Positions 36,686-45,372 of a stretch of DNA of 64,000 nt are shown here, piece after piece; position 1 is the stretch's first letter, and each line of letters starts with the position of its first letter. The stretch is from the NCBI RefSeq assembly GCF_000015565.1, contig NC_008786.1, positions 3,286,001-3,350,000 of the forward strand. The letters are read 5' to 3'. Position numbers and translations under genes: made by a program. This stretch comes from Verminephrobacter eiseniae EF01-2. GTDB lineage: Bacteria > Pseudomonadota > Gammaproteobacteria > Burkholderiales > Burkholderiaceae_C. Under the pieces are notes generated by a model. It was not told the DNA's origin. It saw nothing but the letters and a program-made list of their open reading frames with translations, and made no database searches.

Positions 36686-37162
36686 CTACGGCTCCGTGCA
36701 CAAACTTCGGGCGCTTGTCAGCGCAGAGTCAGCCGGCCTGTCAGCATTGCAGGTGATCCCGTCGCTGGCCGCCTCGACCGCGACGGCGCGCGTCAGCCCC
36801 GGCGGTGCGGTCTTGGTGGTGAGGTTGATGGCGAGCGCCATGCCCCGGTGCTGGACCGGATACCCGTCGATCAGAGCCATGTGCCGGACCACGGCGTCGT
36901 TCACCAGGATGTCGATGCCGCCAGTGGAGTCCGCAATGCCGCGCACCATGGACGCGATCGCATGCGGCTCTGCCAGATCGGCATGCCGGTAGTCCACGCG
37001 CACGCCATGTGCCTGGGCAAGCCCGGCGCAACGCGCATGCATCGTTGCCACGGGATCCAGGCCATGCAGCACCACGTTGCATCCTGCGGCAGCGAGTCCC
37101 CGCACGATCGACAGTCCCAGGCCGCCGGCCGATCCGGTGACGAGCGCAGTCTTGCCTTTCAT
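36686..37162 (-). pseudogene. Short-chain dehydrogenase with deleted catalytic core
   Basis: Starts as a normal SDR (MKGKTALVTGSAGGLGLSIV, DILVNDAVVRHMALIDGYPV) but jumps from MALAINLTTKTAPPG to LTRAVAVEAASDGITCNADR. About 60 residues holding the catalytic Ser and YxxxK motif are missing, and the C-terminus is short. At 158 residues against the usual 250 or so it should be inactive. It resembles 3-hydroxybutyrate-dehydrogenase-like SDRs. Confidence 0.82.
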
Positions 37163-37166
37163 GTCG

Positions 37167-37544
37167 TCAGATGCCCATTTCCTTGAACACCTGGCGCGCG
37201 ATCTTGAAACTGCCCAGTCCTGCCGGCATGCCGCAGTAGACGGCGACCTGGAGGAAAACCTCCCGGATCTCGGCCTTGGTCACGCCGTTGTTGATGGCGC
37301 CCCGTATGTGCGTGTGCAGTTCGTCCGGGCGATTCAGTGCGGCAAGCATCGACAGGTTCATCAGGCTGCGGGTGCGCCGGTCGATCCCGGGGCGCGACCA
37401 CACTTCGCCCCAGCAGTACTGGGTGACCAGCTCCTGCATCGGCTGGCTGAATTCGTCGGCGTTTTTCAGCGACGCATCGACATAGGCATCACCCACCACT
37501 TCGCGGCGAATCTTCAAACCCTTTTCATAGAGCTCCTGGTTCAT
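37167..37544 (-). CDS. Carboxymuconolactone decarboxylase family protein
   Basis: A 125-residue AhpD/CMD-fold protein starting MNQELYEKGLKIRREVVGDA. The family core is SRPGIDRRTRSLMNLSMLAA followed by LHTHIRGAINNGVTKAEIRE and QVAVYCGMPAG. It resembles PcaC (4-carboxymuconolactone decarboxylase), but a specific substrate cannot be assigned. AAGGAAG precedes the start. It heads the minus-strand catabolic unit; the upstream gap to 37720 should contain its promoter. Confidence 0.87.
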   Translation of the reverse strand: MNQELYEKGLKIRREVVGDAYVDASLKNADEFSQPMQELVTQYCWGEVWSRPGIDRRTRSLMNLSMLAALNRPDELHTHIRGAINNGVTKAEIREVFLQVAVYCGMPAGLGSFKIARQVFKEMGI

Positions 37545-37675
37545 GGCTTCCTTTGATCCGTTGAATGAACAGGCGTTGGCGATCTGCAAGCTGGAGATGC
37601 TAGTCGTCTACGGATAGTCTGTCAATGATATTGCCATATTGTATGATTGCATTACGATATGTCAGAACGTGAACT

Positions 37676-37711
37676 GCGGATGATGCGGATGATGCGGATG
37701 ATGCGGATGAA
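37676..37711 (+). repeat. 9-bp microsatellite GCGGATGAT x4
   Basis: Four consecutive units of GCGGATGAT, the last one with a change at its end, lie directly before the start of the truncated Bug gene and include its ribosome-binding region (AAGGAG follows). Confidence 0.9.
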
Positions 37712-37720
37712 GGAGCCTTC

Positions 37721-38166
37721 ATGAAACCGACGGGATGGTGCGCAATGGCGTTCGGGTTCTTTCAACTCGCATGGCTCGGCGCAGCCGTCGCGGCGGACTA
37801 TCCGGTCAAGCCGATCCGGCTGATCGTGCCGTTCGCGGCCGGGGGCGGAGTGGACGCGCTGGCGCGTCCGTTTCGAAGCGCATGGCGGCGCTGCCCGATG
37901 TGCCGACCATCGCCGAGACGCTACCCGGCTTCGAGGCCTTGAACTGGTTCGTGCTGGCCGCACCGGCTGGAACGCCGGCAGCAGTGATCGATCGACTGCA
38001 CGCGGCGACGCTGGAAGCCATGAAGCGTGCGGCGCTGCGCCCGATGTTCGAGCGCGATGGCCTCGATGTGGTGGGCAGCAGCCGTGCCCAAGCCAGGGCC
38101 TTCATTGCGCACGAGATCGGCAAGTGGACGCAGATCATCGAGGAAAAGGGCTTGCAGATACAGTGA
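37721..38166 (+). pseudogene. Bug/TctC receptor gene with large internal deletion and frameshift
   Basis: The signal peptide and mature start are present (GAAVAADYPVKPIRLIVPFA, GGGVDALARP), then the frame breaks near 37870. A different frame continues with the C-terminal third of a Bug protein (SKRMAALPDVPTIAETLPGF to IIEEKGLQIQ). About 180 of 325 residues are lost. The remainder cannot form a receptor. Confidence 0.87.
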
Positions 38167-38215
38167 ATGGAAAATTCGCGGTCGCGTCGCCGACCAGCAA
38201 AGAAGGAGACAAAAG

Positions 38216-39016
38216 ATGACCCCTGTGCACGAGGTGTACGCCATCAAGTACGCCGAGCACGATCGCAATGCATCGGCAAACTTCATCGGTGGCGATGCGC
38301 ACGACGGCCCGATGCCGATGGATTACTTTGTCTGGCTGATCCGCGGGCCCTCCGGCGTGTGGGCCATCGATACCGGCTTCAACCAGGAGGCCGCGACCGC
38401 ACGCGGCCGCAGGCTCTTGCGGAACCCGGCCACTGCGCTGGGGCTGATCGGCGAGTCGGCGGCCGACATACGCAACGTCATCGTCACGCACCTGCACTAC
38501 GACCATGCGGGCAACTGCGAGCTGTTTCCTGCCGCAACCTTCCACTTGCAAGACCGCGAGATGCAGTTCGCGACCGGCCGCTACATGGCGCACCAGTGCA
38601 TGCATGCGGCCTACGACGTGTTCGACGTGCTGCGCATGGTCGGCAGCGTTTACGCAGGCCGGGTGCGCTTCCACGACGGCCAAGAGACGCTGGCGCCCGG
38701 CATTTCCGTGCACCTGATCGGCGGCCACACGATGGGCCTGCAAGCGGTGCGCGTGCACACGCGGCGCGGCTGGGTGGTGCTCGCATCCGACGCCAGCCAC
38801 TATTACCGGAACATCGGGGAAGGCAAGCCTTTTCCCATCGTCCACGACATGGGCGACATGGTCGAAGGCTGGCAGCGGATCCGGGGGCTGGCAGAGTCGC
38901 CGGCGCATGTGATTCCGGGGCACGACCCGCAGGTGCTGCTGCGCTACCCGCCACCGGGCACCGGGCTTTCCGGCATCGTTGCCGCGTTGCATGAAGACGA
39001 GCAGCAGGTGCGCTGA
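38216..39016 (+). CDS. Metallo-beta-lactamase-fold hydrolase (AHL-lactonase-like)
   Basis: A 266-residue protein with the zinc motif HLHYDHAG at residues 92-99 and downstream ligands in LIGGHTMGLQ, VVLASDASHYYRN and VIPGHDPQVL. The overall plan resembles N-acyl-homoserine lactonase-like members, but many related hydrolases act on other lactones or esters. GAAGGAG lies 7 nt before ATG 38216. It follows the broken Bug gene in the same direction. Confidence 0.87.
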   Translation: MTPVHEVYAIKYAEHDRNASANFIGGDAHDGPMPMDYFVWLIRGPSGVWAIDTGFNQEAATARGRRLLRNPATALGLIGESAADIRNVIVTHLHYDHAGNCELFPAATFHLQDREMQFATGRYMAHQCMHAAYDVFDVLRMVGSVYAGRVRFHDGQETLAPGISVHLIGGHTMGLQAVRVHTRRGWVVLASDASHYYRNIGEGKPFPIVHDMGDMVEGWQRIRGLAESPAHVIPGHDPQVLLRYPPPGTGLSGIVAALHEDEQQVR

Positions 39017-39056
39017 GGCTGCCTTTCGCCTATTGCTCCCGGGGTCGGCCGAAGCG

Positions 39057-39578
39057 TTAGCTGGCCGCAGGCGCGGCCAGCGCCCGCATCCTGGAGACAT
39101 CGGCGCACCCATCGAGCGACCACAGCGCTTCGATCAGTGGCGCTGCGTCGATGCCTGACTGCCCATGGCGGCAAATCTCCCCGAGCTTGTGTTCGATATC
39201 GCTGTCTGGCATGGGGCGCGCCAGGCCTGCGTGAGAAGTCGTGACCTCCTCGGCCAGGGTGCCGCCATCGGTGAACCCGATCGTGACGCGCGCTGTGTCC
39301 ACGGCCATGTCGGCATCGTCCGCGAATCGAACCGTCGCGCCGAGCGCGCGCACGGCATGATCGCAAGCTGCCGCATCATTGAATCCTTCCAGTCCGGCGC
39401 GGCGCCGCAGGAGCACCACACCCACGGCAGTCAGGGTGCACGATGGTCGGGATATGGGTGTCGTCGAAATCGTAGACGTTCGCCGCCATGGCGTTCAGCG
39501 CCGACGCATCGAGCCTGTCGAAGCGCTCGTCGCAAAGGTGGGGCTGGCCAGGCCGAACGGCCCGGCGGCGACTGGTGA
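39057..39578 (-). pseudogene. MmgE/PrpD-family gene, truncated and internally deleted
   Basis: Two parts of an MmgE/PrpD-type dehydratase remain in different frames. An early part, ALNAMAANVYDFDDTHIPTI followed by VHP, is the conserved active-site helix region; the C-terminal part includes VTIGFTDGGTLAEEVTTSHA and ends LAAPAAS. The start and more than half of the roughly 450 residues are missing. The remnant abuts the stop of the PhoD gene upstream. Confidence 0.8.
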
Positions 39579-41210
39579 TCAGGCTTGCGGCGCAAGCTCC
39601 ACGCCATACAGTTTGTTGCCCTCGACATTGTGCAGGGACACCGTCATGGCTTTGGTCTTGGCATCGATCTTGCCGATGCCGAAGAACTGGTGCAATTCGG
39701 TGGGCGGACGGTTTTGCTTCATGTCCATCGGGATGCTGACATGGCGCACATCCGGACCGAATGTCCGGTCGATCTTGCCCGGGCCGAAAGAGCCGGCATG
39801 CAGCGGCCCGCCGACAAACTCCCAAAACGGCTCGAAGTCGGTAAAGCGCGCCTTCTGCGGCGTGTAATGAGTCGCCGACGCATAGTGCACATCGGCGGTC
39901 ACCCACACCACATTCCTGATCTGGTGGTGCTTGATGAAGCGCAGCAGTCGAGCCACTTCCAGTTCGCGGCCCAGGGGCATGCCGTGCTCGCCGTTGGCCC
40001 AGGCTTCGTAAGTGTCTGGCGGCACACCCGGGTTCAGGTCGGGAACGACGATCGACAGCGGCATGTCGCTGGCGATCACTTTCCATGTCGAGCGCGAGCG
40101 CCGCAGCGACTGTTTGAGCCAGCGCATTTGCGCCGTGCCGAGGAAAGCGGTATCTGCGCCTTGCCGGTCTTGGGCGTTGGCTGAGTTGGCGCTGCGGTAG
40201 CTGCGCTCGTCGAGCATGAACACCTCCAGCAAGGGGCCGTAGTCGAAAGAGCGATAGATGCGCTGCGGATCGGCGCTGTCGATGCGAAACGGGTTGTACT
40301 CGAACATGGCCTGGCGCGCGCGCTGCATCAGCAGATTCAAATCGCGCTCTTGGTAGCGCTTGTCCGCCGCGTCAATGCGTTGGTCGGGACACCAGTTGTT
40401 GCGCACTTCGTGGTCATCCCATTGCACCAGGAAGGGCACTTCGGCCATGAATCTCTTTTTGTTCGCATCCAGCAGGTTGTAGGCGAAGTTGCCGCGAAAA
40501 TCGTCGAGCGTCTCGGCCACTTTCGCCTTGGCAGGCGTCACCAGATTGCGCCAGATGCTGCCGTCGTCGAGTGTCACCTCGGCCTGTATCGGGCCATCGG
40601 CATAGATCTGGTCGCCCGAGTGGATGAAGAAATCGGGCTGGAAACGGCGCATCGTTTCGTACACGCGATAGCCGCCCCAGGCTTCGTTGATGCCCCAGCC
40701 CTGTCCGGCCTCGTCGCCCGAAAACGCAAAGCTGATGTCGCGCCCGCTGCCGCCCGCGATGATCAGGCTGCCGGTCACCGGCTCGCTCCAGGCCGACTTG
40801 TGCTGCAGATCCTGAAAACGCACGCGGTAGTACAGCCGCTGCGCCACCGGCAAGCCGCGCAAATCGACGCGCGCGGTGTAGTCGTTGCGCGCCAGCGCGA
40901 GCGGGCCGGTGATGGTTTGCGCGTTCTTGAAATTCTCGTGGGCCGAATACTCCACCACCATGCGCGCAACGCGGTCGGTCTGGCTCCAGAGCATGGCTGC
41001 GTCGCGCGTGGTGTCGCCGCTCATCGCGCCACTGCGCACCTGCGGCCGCAGGCGCTCGGCCGTGATGACGGCCGGCGCCTGTTGCTGCGCGAGCACGCTG
41101 GACAATGGACCTGCCGCCAGCAGGGCGCCGCCGGTGCCGAGCGTGGCCTGGCGCAGGAATTGACGGCGGGATTCGGGTGTGGGACGGTCAGCGGGCACTG
41201 TGGACTCCAT
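39579..41210 (-). CDS. phoD: PhoD-like alkaline phosphatase D family protein
   Basis: A 543-residue secreted enzyme from ATG 41210. The N-terminus SRRQFLRQATLGTGGALLAA is a twin-arginine signal peptide, as usual for PhoD. The N-terminal fibronectin-like domain (TTRDAAMLWSQTDRVARMVV) is followed by the phosphoesterase domain with FFIHSGDQIYADGP, VQWDDHEVRNNWC and VVWVTADVHYAS carrying metal ligands. It would hydrolyse phosphate esters in the periplasm. It is complete although its neighbours are decayed. No Pho box was noticed upstream. Confidence 0.92.
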   Translation of the reverse strand: MESTVPADRPTPESRRQFLRQATLGTGGALLAAGPLSSVLAQQQAPAVITAERLRPQVRSGAMSGDTTRDAAMLWSQTDRVARMVVEYSAHENFKNAQTITGPLALARNDYTARVDLRGLPVAQRLYYRVRFQDLQHKSAWSEPVTGSLIIAGGSGRDISFAFSGDEAGQGWGINEAWGGYRVYETMRRFQPDFFIHSGDQIYADGPIQAEVTLDDGSIWRNLVTPAKAKVAETLDDFRGNFAYNLLDANKKRFMAEVPFLVQWDDHEVRNNWCPDQRIDAADKRYQERDLNLLMQRARQAMFEYNPFRIDSADPQRIYRSFDYGPLLEVFMLDERSYRSANSANAQDRQGADTAFLGTAQMRWLKQSLRRSRSTWKVIASDMPLSIVVPDLNPGVPPDTYEAWANGEHGMPLGRELEVARLLRFIKHHQIRNVVWVTADVHYASATHYTPQKARFTDFEPFWEFVGGPLHAGSFGPGKIDRTFGPDVRHVSIPMDMKQNRPPTELHQFFGIGKIDAKTKAMTVSLHNVEGNKLYGVELAPQA

Positions 41211-41527
41211 GGTGGGCGATGGCTGGAAATGGCCAAGCAACCGCAATGTAGTGCGGCGATGTGACCGTTGCATGAACGCCAGTCGTTGCCGGGGCCGGCC
41301 TGCCAGGGGGCGGCGCTGAAGGACAAAAATGGCCGGATACGGACCAGCACTCCAGGACTGCGAAGGCACTGCCGGGGCCGCGCGCGCATCGCATGAAGGG
41401 CGGATGCCCGACCCGTTGCCCTGCGTGCCAGAGTGCTCGGGCCGGGATGCGGACGATTCGGTGCGCTGCGCCCTGTCCGCTGGTTGTCCGCTGCGCTCGC
41501 CCGCATCACGCCCGCATCACGCCCGCA
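41211..41527. other. Intergenic stretch upstream of phoD with an 11-bp repeat at its end
   Basis: No gene is recognised in these 317 bases. At 41499-41531 the unit GCCCGCATCAC occurs three times in tandem; the stop of the MaoC gene lies inside the last unit. Confidence 0.5.
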
Positions 41528-42049
41528 TCACGCCTGTGGCGCGATCGACGGCGGCCGGATGCCGGTGGGGCCGTGGCTGGGCGTTCCACGCTTGCGCAAG
41601 AGGTACTTTTGCACCCCATCCATCACGCATACGCGGTCTTGGTTGAAGATTTCCGAGCGCATCGTCAGCACGCCGGTCGTGCGGCCCGCAATCAGTTCGC
41701 TGACCGTCAGGCTGCAATACAGCGTATCGCCCGCATACACGGGTGCGAGAAAGCGGCTGCTTTGCTCGATGAATGCCTTGAGCGACTCCTCGACCATATG
41801 GGGAAACAGACCCGCGCCGGCAGCGGTCTGTATCAGCACCTGAAAGCCATGCGCCAGCATATGCGGCATGCCCTGTGCGCGGCAGTATTGCACGTCGTAA
41901 TGGATCGGATGGTTGTCACCGCTGGCCAGTTGGAACGCCGCGAACAGCGCGTCCGTCATGGTGCGCGAGGGCAGATTCATGCGCTCGCCGAGCGCGAAGT
42001 CCTCGAAATAGCGCTGTGCGCAAAGCTGATGCTTGATCATCGTTGTCAT
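41528..42049 (-). CDS. MaoC-family dehydratase
   Basis: A 173-residue hot-dog protein with the motif LASGDNHPIHYDVQYCRAQG and MLAHGFQVLIQTAAGAG, the expected hydratase catalytic region. The last 20 or so residues (SHGPTGIRPPSIAPQA) go beyond the family end, and their stop lies in a tandem repeat, so the C-terminus may have been extended by it. A Bug receptor gene lies 25 bp upstream, so the two are probably co-transcribed. Confidence 0.87.
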   Translation of the reverse strand: MTTMIKHQLCAQRYFEDFALGERMNLPSRTMTDALFAAFQLASGDNHPIHYDVQYCRAQGMPHMLAHGFQVLIQTAAGAGLFPHMVEESLKAFIEQSSRFLAPVYAGDTLYCSLTVSELIAGRTTGVLTMRSEIFNQDRVCVMDGVQKYLLRKRGTPSHGPTGIRPPSIAPQA

Positions 42050-42074
42050 TCCTCATTCGGCGCTTACTCGGCGC

Positions 42075-43058
42075 TTACTCGGCGGTTATCCGGGCGGCCG
42101 CCGCGACGCGGCCCCATTTGTCCAGTTCGACCTGCAAGAAGGCGTCGAGCGCAGCGGCTGTGGGCTGCTCCTCCAGCATGAGGCCAAGCCCATGGGCCTT
42201 GCTTTTGAGTGCCGGATCCTGCAGCGCACGGCCCAGCGAATCCGACAGCTTGCGGATGACCGGCGCGGGCGTTGCGGCCGGCACGAACAAGCCGTTCCAG
42301 GTATAGGCCTCGTACCCGGGCACCGCCTCCGCCACTGCGGGCGTGTCTGGCGTCTGGGGCAGGCGCTGGCTCATCGAGGTGGCGAGCAGCCGCACGCTGC
42401 CCGAGCGCACTTGGGCCAGACCGCTGGCCGTGCTGTCAAGCATGAATTCGACATGCCCGCCGATCAAGTCTGCCAGCGCTGGCGCGCTGCCGCGATACGG
42501 CACATGGACGGCATATGTGCCGGCCATGTGGTTGAGCAGTTCTGCCGCCAGGTGCGGAGCGCTGCCGACACCCGCCGAGCCGTAGTTCACCTTGCCCGGG
42601 CGGGTTCGGAGGTAGGCAATGAAGTCCGGCAGTGTCGCTGCCGGAACCGACTTGTTGACCAGTACCACCAGCGGGGCGCGCGCGGCCAGGCCCACGGCCG
42701 CAAAATCTTCCACCGTCCGATAGGGGAGCTTGGCGTAGATGCGCTGGTTCGCCGCGTGCGCCACGGTGGTCATCAGCATGGTGTAGCCATCCGGCACGGC
42801 CTTGGCGACGACTTCGGTGCCTACCACCGTGCCGGCGCCGGAGCGGTTGTCCACGAGCACCGCAACGCCAAGCTGTCTGGCCCAGCTTTCGGCCAGCGCG
42901 CGAGCGAAGGTGTCGGTCGGACCGCCGGCGGCATAGGGCACGACCATCCGGAGCGGACGCGCAGGATATGGCGCATCGGCATTGGCTGACGGGGTGGCGG
43001 CCAGCAGGCAGGCACCCAGCGCCATCGCGGCAGCGAACCGGGGGAGAAAATCAGTCAT
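42075..43058 (-). CDS. Bug/TctC-family receptor
   Basis: A 327-residue receptor with signal peptide AAAMALGACLLAATPSANAD and the mature start APYPARPLRMVVPYAAGGPT. VLVDNRSGAGTVVGTEVVAK and DGYTMLMTTVAHAANQRIYA are typical. The gene end overlaps a short tandem repeat of GGCGCTTACTC (42059-42085), and the last residues (RVAAAARITAE) look slightly extended. It lies in front of a MaoC gene. Confidence 0.92.
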   Translation of the reverse strand: MTDFLPRFAAAMALGACLLAATPSANADAPYPARPLRMVVPYAAGGPTDTFARALAESWARQLGVAVLVDNRSGAGTVVGTEVVAKAVPDGYTMLMTTVAHAANQRIYAKLPYRTVEDFAAVGLAARAPLVVLVNKSVPAATLPDFIAYLRTRPGKVNYGSAGVGSAPHLAAELLNHMAGTYAVHVPYRGSAPALADLIGGHVEFMLDSTASGLAQVRSGSVRLLATSMSQRLPQTPDTPAVAEAVPGYEAYTWNGLFVPAATPAPVIRKLSDSLGRALQDPALKSKAHGLGLMLEEQPTAAALDAFLQVELDKWGRVAAAARITAE

Positions 43059-43304
43059 CGCGCGGTCTCCATCTGCTTGCGTTCGGGTGGGCGTCGCCCG
43101 TGGGTTGCCATGTTAGTACTGTTGACCGGCCTGCGCCCGGGCAATCGCCCGGAACTCCCGATCGCACGCTGCGAGGCCGGCGGGTGATCCGCAGGTGAGG
43201 CGCCTTGCCCCGAAGCGCTTGTGATGCGTTTGGCGGCGCGTCCACCGCCGGGTCGCCCGCGGCGCGGGCGCTGGCTGGGTGCGTAACGGGGTCAGGGGCA
43301 TGCC

Positions 43305-43559
43305 CTTACACACAACTTCCCCCGCATCCTGAAGCAAGCGCATATGCTCAACACCCTGCACGAAATCCCTGACCCGAGCAAAGCCAAGCCAGAGCGATTT
43401 GACGCCGGGCTGTCCATCGCACTTGCGGCCCAGGAAGCCGCCGAGCATGGCGATTTGCCGGATGACTTCACGAATGGTCGGTGGCTGAGTCGGCGGTTTT
43501 TTCTTCGCCAAAATGTACGCCCCCTTCCACTCTGCCTCGGTCAACAGCGCACTGGCGCT
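43305..43559 (-). pseudogene. C-terminal fragment of an IS4/Tn5-type transposase
   Basis: The minus-strand frame reads LLTEAEWKGAYILAKKKPPT, then REVIRQIAMLGGFLGRKCDG and VKSLWLGFARVRDFVQGVEH. These are signature blocks of the C-terminal end of IS50/Tn5-like transposases. The N-terminal and catalytic parts are gone and the fragment is joined in frame to an HMA domain. It marks the left edge of the acquired segment. Confidence 0.8.
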
Positions 43560-43567
43560 CAAGTTGA

Positions 43568-43811
43568 CAAGAGAGTCGCCTCCGAAGTTCTCTATTTGGT
43601 TATTTGCAAGGCTTATTGCATAACGTGTACCAGACAAGGCGTCTTGCAGATCAACCAAATTACCCTTAAGGTGCGTCAAAACCGCAAGAGGCGGATTGAG
43701 ATTCACTGTCACCGTTTCAGCAAACGGAACCAAAGCGGCGTGAACACGCTTGACGCAGCCTTGGCATGTCATGCCGTCAATTTGGTATGTTGATTCTTTT
43801 GGTCTACGGGA
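43568..43811 (-). pseudogene. Heavy-metal-associated (HMA) domain fragment without a normal start
   Basis: Reads TYQIDGMTCQGCVKRVHAAL followed by a complete HMA-like fold of about 65 residues. The CxxC metal site lies in MTCQGC. There is no ATG, GTG or TTG in frame before the YQIDG strand; the frame goes back directly to the stop codon of the transglutaminase-like gene, in the same frame, 13 codons away. Translation would need read-through or an internal start at the MTC methionine, which removes the first strand. It resembles a MerP/CopZ-type metal chaperone. Confidence 0.65.
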
Positions 43812-44588
43812 TTAGTGACTACATTGTTGGTCATGATTGGCCATCTGATTAAAACCACCACGAATATTCGATATATTTTCGTTCAATCGCTTATAAAAAT
43901 AGTTGCGATATAGCCATCCTTTGATTCCACATAGATTCGTCCCTTGTTTGGCATAAAATTCGTCCGGGGATTTATAAATTCCTAGTTCTCTCGCAATGCC
44001 ATCACGCTGGATGAATGTATCGCCCCCCGTCCATTCTACCCGTGGTTTTTGTAGATCGGCTGTTGCTACTGCGTAACCAAGAAAAGGATGGGCACAGTGA
44101 GTAAATCGATGCTGAACAGCTTCCAGGTAGCCACTGTCCAGAATCAATCCCTCCAATACTACCCATTGATTCCCAAGTTTCGCCTCGGCCCAGGTATGAA
44201 TAATCTCGCGCGGAGCCATGAAGTACACGAAGGGTGTGAGTGCCCCACGTTGTAAGTTCTTGTGTATCGTAAAGGCATGCAACCGGCACGGGATGCCAAC
44301 TGATCGCAACAAGGCCATCAGTAGGGTAGCTTTCGTGTTGCAGTGCCCGACTCCTTCCGCCAGCACGCGCGAAGCTGGCATGTCGTCTGCATCAGAGTTA
44401 TAACCAAACAAAATTTCTTCTCGGCAAAACTCGTAGACTGCACGTGCAGCATCTTCCTGACGACTTTGCTGCCGCCACCCCCGCTTGTTCACGAGGGCGC
44501 GAATGTTGTCAGTTTGAAAATCAAGCATTCTGGTCGGTTGTAGGAGTTCCGGTGATTCCGGTGAACTTGGCAAATTTTCGTCCGTCAT
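43812..44588 (-). CDS. Transglutaminase-like cysteine protease-fold protein
   Basis: A 258-residue protein. The putative catalytic triad is C83 in GVGHCNTKATLLMALLRSVG, H131 in IIHTWAEAKLGNQWVVLEG and D151 in LILDSGYLEA. No signal peptide is visible, so it is probably cytoplasmic. It lies 3 nt after the CDF exporter gene, probably in one transcript under the MerR-type promoter. Members of this fold can be proteases, peptide N-glycanases or acyl-transfer enzymes; its activity is not evident. A role in metal or lipid-product handling is only a guess. Confidence 0.75.
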   Translation of the reverse strand: MTDENLPSSPESPELLQPTRMLDFQTDNIRALVNKRGWRQQSRQEDAARAVYEFCREEILFGYNSDADDMPASRVLAEGVGHCNTKATLLMALLRSVGIPCRLHAFTIHKNLQRGALTPFVYFMAPREIIHTWAEAKLGNQWVVLEGLILDSGYLEAVQHRFTHCAHPFLGYAVATADLQKPRVEWTGGDTFIQRDGIARELGIYKSPDEFYAKQGTNLCGIKGWLYRNYFYKRLNENISNIRGGFNQMANHDQQCSH

Positions 44589-44591
44589 GGC

Positions 44592-45260
44592 TTATGCCTC
44601 TTCCTTTCGGAGGATATATTTAAGCTGAGTGGAAGTCGAATCAGTTTGGACCGTCAACTCTCGATTGGCTTGTCGCACAATGGCAACCCCTGACGAGAGC
44701 GCCAGTCCTGCCATAATCACCGCGACGACGAGGTCAGGCCAACCACTACCAGTGCCAAACACTCCGGCGGCAGCCAGTATCACCGCAACATTTCCAATGG
44801 CATCGTTGCGACTGCACAGCCAGACAGATCGCATATTGGCGTCACCGTCACGAAAGGCATAAAGCATGAGGGCCACCGCGCCGTTTGCGAGCAACGCCAG
44901 CACTGCGACAACACCCATCGTCAGTGGTTCCGGCGGAATGCCGTTGATCGCGGCCCAACCTGTTTTGGCAAGCACGAACAGCCCGAACGCCACCATCGAC
45001 ATGCCTTTTACTATCGCGGCGCGTGATCGCCACGCTAGGCCCATAGATAGCACGGCTAGCGAGATTCCGTAGTTGGTGGCATCACCAGCGAAGTCAACCG
45101 CATCGGCGAACAGTGAAACCGAGCCTGACTTTAGCCCGCCAGCAATTTCGACAATGAACATCACGGCATTGATGATCAGCGCAGCCCATAGTACCTTGCG
45201 ATAGCGCGGGCTAGCGGCAGTTTGTGATGAACAGGTAGAACCACAGCAACTGGCAGACAT
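44592..45260 (-). CDS. Cation diffusion facilitator (CDF) family transporter
   Basis: A 222-residue membrane protein with a cysteine-rich N-terminus (MSASCCGSTCSSQT) and about six membrane segments. The CDF zinc site is expected in SVSLFADAVDFAGDATNYG, and a second acidic/Asn pair lies in SRNDAIGNVAVILAAAG. The cytoplasmic C-terminal domain is almost absent, as in short CDFs found next to PbrR/CadR-like regulators. It would export Zn, Cd or Pb. A MerR-type promoter lies 30-60 bp upstream, divergent from a MerR gene relic. Confidence 0.87.
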   Translation of the reverse strand: MSASCCGSTCSSQTAASPRYRKVLWAALIINAVMFIVEIAGGLKSGSVSLFADAVDFAGDATNYGISLAVLSMGLAWRSRAAIVKGMSMVAFGLFVLAKTGWAAINGIPPEPLTMGVVAVLALLANGAVALMLYAFRDGDANMRSVWLCSRNDAIGNVAVILAAAGVFGTGSGWPDLVVAVIMAGLALSSGVAIVRQANRELTVQTDSTSTQLKYILRKEEA

Positions 45261-45289
45261 ACATTTCCCTTTTTAGTATCTATGTTAGT

Positions 45290-45320
45290 ATTACACACCC
45301 TGTAGCAACTCTAGGGTCAA
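45290..45320 (-). promoter_or_regulatory. MerR (PbrR/CadR)-type promoter of the CDF gene
   Basis: On the minus strand, -35 TTGACC and -10 TGTAAT are separated by 19 bp, the over-long spacing used by MerR regulators. The spacer holds the dyad ACCCTAGAG-TTG-CTACAGGGT, similar to lead/cadmium MerR operators as I recall them. Confidence 0.75.
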
Positions 45321-45372
45321 GCATGAAATAGAGTTGCTTTCGTCAGCCAAGGAGTCCCAATGGGAAACTGCC

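Noticed and set aside
39579-41210. phoD as part of the phosphonate locus
   Set aside because: It lies 8 kb away on the opposite strand with unrelated, decayed catabolic genes between; shared phosphorus theme only.
41393-42181. Plus-strand frame opposite the MaoC and Bug genes
   Set aside because: Antisense to two recognisable genes and begins in tandem-repeat DNA; no family features.
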